Below are positions 34,356 through 40,841 of a DNA stretch of 64,000 nt, in pieces. The stretch is from Candidatus Woesearchaeota archaeon (GTDB lineage: Archaea > Nanobdellota > Nanobdellia > Woesearchaeales > JABMPP01). Positions within the stretch are counted from its first letter, which is position 1, and every line of letters starts with the position of its first letter. The notes beneath the pieces are model-generated. The model worked only from the letters and a program-made list of their open reading frames with translations, did no database searches and was not told where the DNA came from. Made by a program: the position numbers and the translations under genes. The stretch is from the NCBI GenBank assembly GCA_018303405.1, contig JAGVYD010000014.1, positions 73,350 through 137,349 of the forward strand. The letters run 5' to 3'.

Positions 34356-36780
34356 GCCTTATCACCCAAAAGTGTATTTCAGTCTGGTTGCCCTGCTCGT
34401 TTGTTGTGGTGAATGTGGCCTTTCCGTAGTCAAAATCACCTTCTGGCCGGAATGTTGAATGGTAGGACTGCGCCTCCCCTCCGCCCAGGTACAGGGAGTC
34501 TTTTGTCATTTGCACTTCACCAACTTTCTTTAGGCTGCATGGGTCTTTGTCTATGTTGAACTGGATTCTTCTCTGCCTTTCCTTGTTAAAAAGGTTTATG
34601 CCCGTCAGCTCAACATAGGTGTTGTAGGAGGAGATTCCGAAGTATCCCTTAGACACATTGGGTTCAGAGAATGCAAACAAAGGGATTCTGTTGATATATA
34701 TTGTTGTTTCATTCATCTCCTTGACGAAGTCAAAATTATTCCTGTCATTCCAGGTTAAATTCAGCGATGCAGTGTCTTTGGTCAGTGTGCCGTAAAGGTT
34801 TCTGAACAGGTAAGCCTCCTTGGCCTGTTTGCTTATTATCACTGAAAGCAGAAGCCTGTCATCCTGGAAAAATGAGGTGTCAAGCAGCCCAAGGCCCTCA
34901 AGAAGGTAAAACGAATAGCTGAAACTGTAATTTTCAAAATTGGACACCTGGGCAGTCGGGCCCGCAAACACGAATTTTTCAGAGGGAATATTCTCATTTA
35001 TCAATGAAGCGTCTATGTCAATTTCGTAATCCAGCAAATCGGCAATTGTAAGGCCGGGCTGCTGGTAGGGCAATGTGCCCACAATTCCTGTTTCATTGCC
35101 GCCCCCGGCATATTCGCGGCTCGTGGCAGCTTCATCCTGGAAAAACTCGCCTACGGCAAGGAATGGCGCCATTGTGAGCTCTGCAGAAATTTCCACAGGA
35201 GTTGTCACAGCGCGGATAGGCCTTGCCTGGACAAGCTGCCGGCCAGTGGACTGGCGGTACACAATCCTGCATGCCTGGTCAATGCTTATCCTTTTGCATC
35301 CGGGCTGGTCATTGAAGACAACAATGTCCGAGAATATGACAAAAGAGTTGCTGACTTTCATTTCAAAATCCCCGACGCTGAGTTTCCAATTGATGCGGTG
35401 GAACGGCCTTTTGTTCATGTAGAAAACAAGCTTGCCGCCCCATGATTCAATCATAAGCTCATTTGGCGCTGATTCTTCCAGCTCATTTGAGACTTTGTAT
35501 GCCACAGATTCAGTTTCATTATTTGTGATCACGTATATGTCGGTGCCCCTGATTAATATGCTCAGGTTATTCTTTAGGCTGAGTAGGAAGGTTTTTTGGC
35601 GGCTAAAGGTCTGCCAGCTCAGCCTTAAGGTAAAATTTTCCCAGTCCAGCTCCTTGGCAGTCCCGTTGCTGGATAAATAGTAGCTCTGGTACACTTGCTC
35701 CTCAAGCGGAGTGAGCATGCCTAAAATGTTCTCCTCGCTTGCATTGCCAAAATGATTATTGAATTTGTAGACGTCATAATTCCCGTCAAGATATGCCTTC
35801 AAGCTGTCGCATTCATCATTCGGGCATTCAAAGTAATAGTATTGTTCCTGCCTGAAAAGTGGGACATCTGTATTGACTTCCTGTGACAAATTCTCAATTA
35901 TCCCAAGGATGATTTTGTTGTTGATGCTGTACTCCCTGATGTCCCCCGCTTCAGTTATTTCCACTGGGGTTTCCTTGTACATGAGCAAAGAGCCAAGCAC
36001 AACAATATTGTCCTCGGCCTTGAAATCAGGGCGGCCAATTGTGGCGTTATCCGGTGTGAAGTTGAAAACAATTTCCCCGTTCAGGTAATATGACATGGTC
36101 TCATTATAGCGGATTTCCACTGAATTGTCAGCCTTTAGTGGTGTTAAGTTAAGGCTTTTCCACTCTGATACAATGCTGCCATTTGACTTATACACAGCCT
36201 CGATTGAAGGATCGCCAGGATAGATCACAAATGCATATTTCAGGGTGCCATTATCATGGAAATAAGTTGAAAAATTTCCAGACTGGAGGACCTCCTTGAA
36301 CCTGTAGGTGATTGTATAGTAAGGCCAGTCTATGTCTGCATAATCAGATGATTCCGTGATAAATGCTTTTGGGATTTGCGCCTGTTCCGGCTCAATATCA
36401 TAAGGCCCTGCAAATAGGTACTCGAATGTCGACTTGTTTCCCTGCACCCACTGCAGCATTGCCTTTTGCCTTTGCCGTGCCACGCACTTATAGATGCCTT
36501 CTGTCACATCATAAAGCTTGTAAAATTCAATTTTGGCGTCCACATCCAATGTTGTGGGATTTTGGCCGGCATTCCTCACCACAAAGGTTACATTGTAGTC
36601 CTGCCCAAGATAAACATCTCCCGGCAGGCTGTCAGGCTCCGGAAAATATATTTCAGTAAAATCCACGGCTATATTTTTCACAAAGAAAAAATGGAATACA
36701 AGGGAGACTAGGATCGCTATTATGGCTAATGTTAGCAAAAGCCTGAAATTCAATATGTCGCTGAGGTCATTGTCCGGCAT
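34348..36780 (-). CDS. Membrane-anchored surface protein: DUF1616-like domain plus concanavalin-like modules
   Basis: 810 residues from the ATG at 36780. A minus-strand TATA (attttttataca, 36801-36812) about 26 bases upstream supports this start over an ATG 13 codons earlier. One membrane segment (about 15-35) is followed by FTEIYFPEPDSLPGDVYLG, like the soluble domain of DUF1616. After that come at least three beta-rich modules of roughly 115 residues resembling concanavalin/LamG domains (for example LNGEIVFNFTPD, FYMNKRPFHRINW, IYINRIPLFAF, each the internal 'hand-held' strand before a closing strand). Many N-X-S/T sequons imply glycosylation. It is probably outside the cell and sugar-binding (inference). 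It overlaps the small membrane gene downstream by 8 bp, implying partnership. Confidence 0.68.
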   Translation of the reverse strand: MPDNDLSDILNFRLLLTLAIIAILVSLVFHFFFVKNIAVDFTEIYFPEPDSLPGDVYLGQDYNVTFVVRNAGQNPTTLDVDAKIEFYKLYDVTEGIYKCVARQRQKAMLQWVQGNKSTFEYLFAGPYDIEPEQAQIPKAFITESSDYADIDWPYYTITYRFKEVLQSGNFSTYFHDNGTLKYAFVIYPGDPSIEAVYKSNGSIVSEWKSLNLTPLKADNSVEIRYNETMSYYLNGEIVFNFTPDNATIGRPDFKAEDNIVVLGSLLMYKETPVEITEAGDIREYSINNKIILGIIENLSQEVNTDVPLFRQEQYYYFECPNDECDSLKAYLDGNYDVYKFNNHFGNASEENILGMLTPLEEQVYQSYYLSSNGTAKELDWENFTLRLSWQTFSRQKTFLLSLKNNLSILIRGTDIYVITNNETESVAYKVSNELEESAPNELMIESWGGKLVFYMNKRPFHRINWKLSVGDFEMKVSNSFVIFSDIVVFNDQPGCKRISIDQACRIVYRQSTGRQLVQARPIRAVTTPVEISAELTMAPFLAVGEFFQDEAATSREYAGGGNETGIVGTLPYQQPGLTIADLLDYEIDIDASLINENIPSEKFVFAGPTAQVSNFENYSFSYSFYLLEGLGLLDTSFFQDDRLLLSVIISKQAKEAYLFRNLYGTLTKDTASLNLTWNDRNNFDFVKEMNETTIYINRIPLFAFSEPNVSKGYFGISSYNTYVELTGINLFNKERQRRIQFNIDKDPCSLKKVGEVQMTKDSLYLGGGEAQSYHSTFRPEGDFDYGKATFTTTNEQGNQTEIHFWVIRHD

Positions 36781-36868
36781 GGTCGATTGAAAGCATAGGG
36801 TGTATAAAAAATCTCGCAAATCGCCCGCATAATGCTTGAATGTTTCTTAGCAGGGCGGCCATGCCTGC

Positions 36869-37495
36869 TCACCAGAAATGCCACAGCCCAAAATATATTA
36901 CCATGGCTCCAAGAATCAAATTCGCGACTGCATGAGCAACTACAACTGAGTTCATGTCCTTTTTGCGGTACCAGAGCCAGTTTAATAGCAGGCCGGTAAT
37001 CAGCCCTGCCAGCCACTCTGTGTGTGACAATCCAAAAAACAAGGTTGTGATTATGAATGGCCAAAGGGTATAAGTGCCCTGCGGCACAGCAAGCCAGTTT
37101 TGCGAGGCAAGGTACCTGTGAAGGAAAAATCTCGTAAAGAATTCTTCAACAAGCGGTGCGATAAGAAGCCCGATAATAAGCTTCAGGATGGATTCCGCCA
37201 TGGAATATGGAGAAATATCCGCTGTGCTAAATGAAGGGTAAAAGGAATCGAGGCCAACCCATAACAATCCAATAACAACCCCGATTGCGACTGACAGTGA
37301 GTCCCACTTTAATTTGAAGCTAAACCATTCCCGCTTCCACCAGATAAGGCAGCCTACCACTAGCAATTTTGCAAGCAATTGTACCATCCTGGATTCCGTA
37401 AATAGCACAGCCAGTGGGCTGATCAGGAGGTATGCCATCAATATCATGAAGAATACAAGTGCGCCCTCTTTGTCACGTTTGGTCAGAGAGTCCAT
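36869..37495 (-). CDS. CPBP-family intramembrane metalloprotease
   Basis: 208 residues with about six membrane segments. All three CPBP (Abi/CAAX protease) motifs are present: APLVEEFFTRFFLH (EE-3x-R), LFFGLSHTEW (F-3x-H) and VVVAHAVANLILG (H-3x-N). The family cleaves peptides inside the membrane; members occur in CAAX processing, bacteriocin immunity and exosortase systems. Next to a DUF1616-type protein, and in a genome with an archaeosortase, a role in surface-protein maturation is plausible but unproven. ggaggc six bases before the ATG supports the start. Confidence 0.85.
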   Translation of the reverse strand: MDSLTKRDKEGALVFFMILMAYLLISPLAVLFTESRMVQLLAKLLVVGCLIWWKREWFSFKLKWDSLSVAIGVVIGLLWVGLDSFYPSFSTADISPYSMAESILKLIIGLLIAPLVEEFFTRFFLHRYLASQNWLAVPQGTYTLWPFIITTLFFGLSHTEWLAGLITGLLLNWLWYRKKDMNSVVVAHAVANLILGAMVIYFGLWHFW

Positions 37496-37549
37496 TCAAG
37501 CCTCCAGAGGCCCATGATTTAATAAGTTTATGAATTTTCAGTTGATGGT

Positions 37550-37766
37550 GCTTAGCAGAAAAGTTTACGTTTTGCCATCAATTCTGCGAGCATCTGGAAA
37601 TAAGGCAGGCAGCAGTTTTCGGAGTGCGGTCACTCGCTCTGCTCGTTCGGCACTTAAGCGATTCCAAAAATCGTTAAGTTCCATAGAGAAAACTGCCATT
37701 ATGAATAAAATGCTTATGCGAGCCGATGGCAAAACCTGAGCCTTCAGGCGAAGTTTTCTGCTAAGC
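37550..37766. mobile_element. Palindromic element 1 (divergent relative of element 2)
   Basis: A 217-base nested palindrome filling most of the gap 37496-37801. The termini gcttagcagaaaa (37550-37562) and ttttctgctaagc (37754-37766) pair perfectly over 13 bp. Inside, gttttgccatc (37569-37579) pairs with 37725-37735 and gcagttttc (37612-37620) pairs with 37688-37696. Local hairpins lie at 37622-37635 and 37652-37679. The right arm alone holds a further small hairpin (cctgagccttcagg). No target duplication is seen. The order of arms and the extra right-arm hairpin match the element at 38786. No coding capacity. Confidence 0.6.
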
Positions 37767-37801
37767 TTTAAGGGAGGAATTGTCCTTGTCGGCAGTAAAG
37801 C

Positions 37802-38740
37802 CTATTTGTATTCTTTATAGAAATATTCCACGGTTTTCTTCAATCCCTGCCTGAAAGTAACCATTGGTTTCCAGCCAAGCTGTTTTTTGGCACGCGCATT
37901 GCTTAAGTAAATTTGCCTGACCTCGCCTTTCCTGCCCGGAATGTGCTTTGCCATGATCTTTGACCCCATAATGTCCTTTAGCGTCAGGAATAATTCATTG
38001 ATTGAGATTTCCTTCTGCGTGCCGATATTGAATATCCTGTCTTTTGCCTTTCTTTCAATGGCCAAGAGTGACGCCCTTGCAACATCCTCAACAAAGATAA
38101 AATCCCGCCCCTGCCTTCCATCGCCAGTAATGAATGGCCTGCTTCCCTTCATAATGCTGAGGATGAAATTCGGCACTGCCCTTTTGCATTTTGGGTCATC
38201 CCTCGGGCCATAGACATTCGAGAATCTTAGGACGGTATAATCCAGCTTGTAATTCTGGTGGTATAGATAAAGATAATATTCCAGCGCCCTTTTGCTTGCG
38301 CCATACCCGCAGATTGGATTCACCGGATGATTTTCGTCAGCAGGCAGATATTCCGGCTCCCCATAAAGCGCCCCGCCTGTCGACAGGTACACAAATTTCT
38401 TAACGCGGTATTTCCTGCTGAGGTCTATGGCATTTATCCCGCCGATGATGTTGGTTTTTGCATCCTCCTGGGGATTCATCATGGAATAAATAACCTGCAC
38501 CTGGGCAGCCGCATGCACCACGACATTGGGCCTTTCCTTCCTGAAAACCTTTTCCAATTGCACAAGATTTGTTATATCGGCTTTGTAGAATTTTGCCCTC
38601 TTGTCGACATTTTTCAATTGCCCTGCCGAGAGATTGTCTACTACAGCAACGCCAAATCCTTTTTTAACCAGCAGGTCCACAACATGGCTCGCAATAAAGC
38701 CTGCTCCGCCGGTCACCAGCACTTTCTTCTTTCCTGCCAT
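37802..38740 (-). CDS. NAD-dependent nucleotide-sugar epimerase/dehydratase (GalE-like)
   Basis: 312 residues of the extended short-chain dehydrogenase family. The NAD motif VTGGAGFIASHVVDLL is at the N-terminus, NVVVHAAAQ follows, and the catalytic YGASK (Tyr-3x-Lys) lies near residue 147, with a substrate-side RFSNVYGPRDDP. It most resembles UDP-glucose or UDP-GlcNAc 4-epimerases and would supply a sugar donor to the glycan cluster. A minus-strand TATA (about 38762-38772) about 27 bases before the ATG predicts a leaderless mRNA. Palindromic elements lie on both sides, the nearer ends 35 bases past the stop and 45 bases before the start, so expression could be affected by them. Confidence 0.9.
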   Translation of the reverse strand: MAGKKKVLVTGGAGFIASHVVDLLVKKGFGVAVVDNLSAGQLKNVDKRAKFYKADITNLVQLEKVFRKERPNVVVHAAAQVQVIYSMMNPQEDAKTNIIGGINAIDLSRKYRVKKFVYLSTGGALYGEPEYLPADENHPVNPICGYGASKRALEYYLYLYHQNYKLDYTVLRFSNVYGPRDDPKCKRAVPNFILSIMKGSRPFITGDGRQGRDFIFVEDVARASLLAIERKAKDRIFNIGTQKEISINELFLTLKDIMGSKIMAKHIPGRKGEVRQIYLSNARAKKQLGWKPMVTFRQGLKKTVEYFYKEYK

Positions 38741-38785
38741 GCTGCCTTAGGGAGTTAGGGATTATATAAATTTTCTGAAATTGCT

Positions 38786-39093
38786 GGTTCTGCAGAAAAT
38801 GTTGTCAGCATCAATATGCGTAGGCCTGTCAAGATTTTGAAGCACAACTGGCAGGGGGATGTCCCTGAGCTGGCCTCAGCTCGCACGGAAGCTAGGGAGA
38901 CATTCCTTCGGAAGTCTCCCGAACTGCATTTTAATAAGCATGGAGTTTAGGGGATTGAGTGAAGCGAAAATCCCCTCAAGACTAATTTCGTTGTCAAGGG
39001 GCGAAACCATTGCGGGGACGTCAGTTTATTCCTAACTCATAAACGGCCGAAGCCGATGCTGACCGAGGCAAAGCCGAGATTTTCTACAGAGCC
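38786..39093. mobile_element. MITE-like palindromic element 2 with 9-bp direct repeats
   Basis: A 308-base non-coding element. The termini ggttctgcagaaaat (38786-38800) and attttctacagagcc (39079-39093) are inverted repeats matching at 13 of 15 positions. The identical 9-mer gaaattgct flanks both ends exactly (38777-38785 and 39094-39102), as a target-site duplication would. Subterminal gtcagcatc (38804-38812) pairs perfectly with 39055-39063. Internal hairpins include gagctg/cagctc (38867-38872 with 38877-38882) and a near-perfect 11-bp stem at 38895-38920. No transposase gene is inside, so it would be non-autonomous. Confidence 0.68.
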
Positions 39094-39102
39094 GAAATTG
39101 CT

Positions 39103-39308
39103 ATCTGAGCTCACGGCAATATCGATTTAATACTTATAAAAATACTTATTTTATTATTAATAAAAATAATAATAAAAATATATAGAAAAGTTTATATATA
39201 AATTAATAAATTAATATACAAAAATATAAGTATTATATATTAATGTCCAAATTATGCAGCAAGGCATAGCAGCCCTTGCCTGTAACGCAGAAGCGATGTG
39301 GACTGACA
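39103..39308 (+). promoter_or_regulatory. AT-rich promoter region and leader of the AbrB-like operon
   Basis: This stretch between element 2 and the gene at 39309 is almost pure A/T from about 39127 to 39240 and offers several TATA-like sites (for example gtttatatataaatt near 39192). A short hairpin, gcaagg/ccttgc (39259-39264 with 39274-39279), lies in the probable leader. No gene seen. Confidence 0.4.
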
Positions 39309-39506
39309 ATGGTTGAGTTTAGGCGCAAAATCTATCGCAGAGGGTCCAGTTACGAGACTACGATCCCAATGCCACTTCTTTTCACTCTTGATTCGCGGAA
39401 AAAATACAATGTGATTTTCAGGCACGATAACGAGACAGGAAGATGGTACCTGGAATTTGAGGAGCGGCCCGGGAATGAGCGGTCAAATAAGAAGAGGAAG
39501 AAGTGA
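39309..39506 (+). CDS. Small SpoVT/AbrB-like DNA-binding protein
   Basis: 65 residues from ATG 39309 (VEFRRKIYRRGSSYETTIP follows). An ATG 11 codons upstream is in frame but is not needed by the fold. The N-terminus RKIYRRGSSYETTIPMPLL resembles the swapped-hairpin AbrB DNA-binding fold (K-x-x-x-R-G-S-x-x-x-T-I-P), then NETGRWYLEF. The C-terminus is Lys/Arg-rich. Such proteins are typically transcription regulators or antitoxin-like DNA binders, but in archaea many stand alone. It starts a run of three plus-strand genes (next start 39516). Confidence 0.7.
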   Translation: MVEFRRKIYRRGSSYETTIPMPLLFTLDSRKKYNVIFRHDNETGRWYLEFEERPGNERSNKKRKK

Positions 39507-39515
39507 GGTGACAAG

Positions 39516-39866
39516 ATGGCCATAAGTCTGAAGGAAGCAGTTGAGGCAATGGATTACGACGAGCTGATGAAGATTAAGATGGATTTGGAAAGCGGCGGCT
39601 TCAATGTTAAGCGCATGGTAATCCAGAAAGCCAGGGAAAAGGAAAGAAGGCATGAAGCCAAGTGCGCAGTCTGCTCAAACGAAATCAATGCCTACAGCAG
39701 CAATAATTACACCCTTATTTTCGGCCCCGAGGATTTCAGGAGAAAGGCATCTTTCTGCGGCATTGACTGCACGGAATACTTCATGGCCGACCTTAGGGAC
39801 CTGAAAGGAATGAAAAAAAAGGAGGCTCCTGCCAGCAAGGCCGAGAATTTTGACCATAAGGTGTAA
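39516..39866 (+). CDS. Small zinc-binding-type protein of unknown function
   Basis: 116 residues. A helical N-terminus (SLKEAVEAMDYDELMKIKMD) precedes a four-cysteine motif: CAVC near residue 51, then CGIDC near residue 89, spaced like a treble-clef or zinc-ribbon site. The tail is basic and low in complexity. gaggtgac just before the ATG supports the start. It is co-oriented and close to the AbrB-like gene (9-base gap), which suggests shared expression. I recall no function; a nucleic-acid-binding role is possible given the zinc motif and basic tail. Confidence 0.65.
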   Translation: MAISLKEAVEAMDYDELMKIKMDLESGGFNVKRMVIQKAREKERRHEAKCAVCSNEINAYSSNNYTLIFGPEDFRRKASFCGIDCTEYFMADLRDLKGMKKKEAPASKAENFDHKV

Positions 39867-39902
39867 AGGTGGATATAGCAGCTGTGATTGCGAGGAAAAG
39901 AG

Positions 39903-40781
39903 ATGCTTGACAAAAAATCCCTGAAATATATCGTAACTGCGCTTCGTGAAGGCTATACAAAAGACCAGATTGAGCAGGCACTGATAAACAGGGCATTTGA
40001 CAAAGAGGAGATAGATGCGGCGCTCGATGCTGCAATCCAGAAGGTGAGGGGCAGGGAAAAAATGCAAAAAAAATTCCAGAGCTTTATCCCGCCCAATTTC
40101 CGTGAGAATGAGTCGAGGATAATAGAAAAATTTTCTTCAAGGATGCTGAAAAAAGGGTTCCATGCTGACCAGATAAGGGGGGTCCTCCTCGCAAGGGGCT
40201 ATGACAAGGCCAAAGTCGACCAAATCATTCCCATTGTGGAAGAAAAAGCCAAAAAAGATGAGCATATTCATGAGTTCCTAAAGGAAGTCAAGGTACTGAC
40301 AAGGTTCAGGACCACGGACCAGGAAATCAGGCATATCCATTGGATTAAGATCAGCTTTGTGGTTGCGGCATTGCTTCTTGGCTTGCTGTCTGCCTTGACA
40401 TCTGCGCCATCGGATCTGGTTTCCCTGGCTGCTGTTGCAATTGGCGTGTGCATAGCCCTGCCTGTTGGAAGCTATGTCATGCACCATATGTCCTTGGCAA
40501 TGCACACGACAGAGATACATTTCCACGATGCATTCAGGTACCTCGCAATAATGGGATTGCTCCTTTTTGCAATTAAGGCCTTTTTCCCAATTGAGGCCAT
40601 GCTTGCATTCTTGATAGTTGTGATTTTTTTCCTTTCGAACATGGCAATAAAGCATTACAGCGTTCCTGTGGGCAAAGCTTACATAATGTCATCATCCACA
40701 ATAATAATAGCAATGACTGTGATGTACGCGACAAGCGCATTGGTTGGTATGCTTTTCGCATTTTACCGGATTAAATTTTGA
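39903..40781 (+). CDS. Membrane protein with two N-terminal UBA-like helical repeats
   Basis: 292 residues from ATG 39903, chosen because aggaaaag precedes it. The cytosolic N-terminus has two repeats of about 40 residues: YIVTALREGYTKDQIEQAL with its partner ending AFDKEEIDAAL, and SRMLKKGFHADQIRGVLL with GYDKAKVDQII. From about residue 130 there are about five membrane segments and a His-rich loop (MHHMSLAMHTTEIHFHDAF). The same repeat pattern occurs in the cytosolic tail of the giant lyase protein (3699-9122). The repeats resemble UBA-type three-helix bundles and may bind a shared cytosolic partner (inference). Membrane function unknown. Confidence 0.7.
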   Translation: MLDKKSLKYIVTALREGYTKDQIEQALINRAFDKEEIDAALDAAIQKVRGREKMQKKFQSFIPPNFRENESRIIEKFSSRMLKKGFHADQIRGVLLARGYDKAKVDQIIPIVEEKAKKDEHIHEFLKEVKVLTRFRTTDQEIRHIHWIKISFVVAALLLGLLSALTSAPSDLVSLAAVAIGVCIALPVGSYVMHHMSLAMHTTEIHFHDAFRYLAIMGLLLFAIKAFFPIEAMLAFLIVVIFFLSNMAIKHYSVPVGKAYIMSSSTIIIAMTVMYATSALVGMLFAFYRIKF

Positions 40782-40841
40782 AAATTTGGATTCATAAGCA
40801 GGCGCATGGCTGGACAACGAGAAATAAAAAGAGGTGCATAG

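Noticed and set aside
37530-37739. 69-codon plus-strand frame in the gap before the epimerase gene
   Set aside because: It lies almost wholly in palindromic element 1, and its residues follow the inverted repeats; no promoter or ribosome site.
37550-37766. Target-site duplication for palindromic element 1
   Set aside because: Bases outside the 13-bp termini do not match on the two sides, so only element 2 has this mark.
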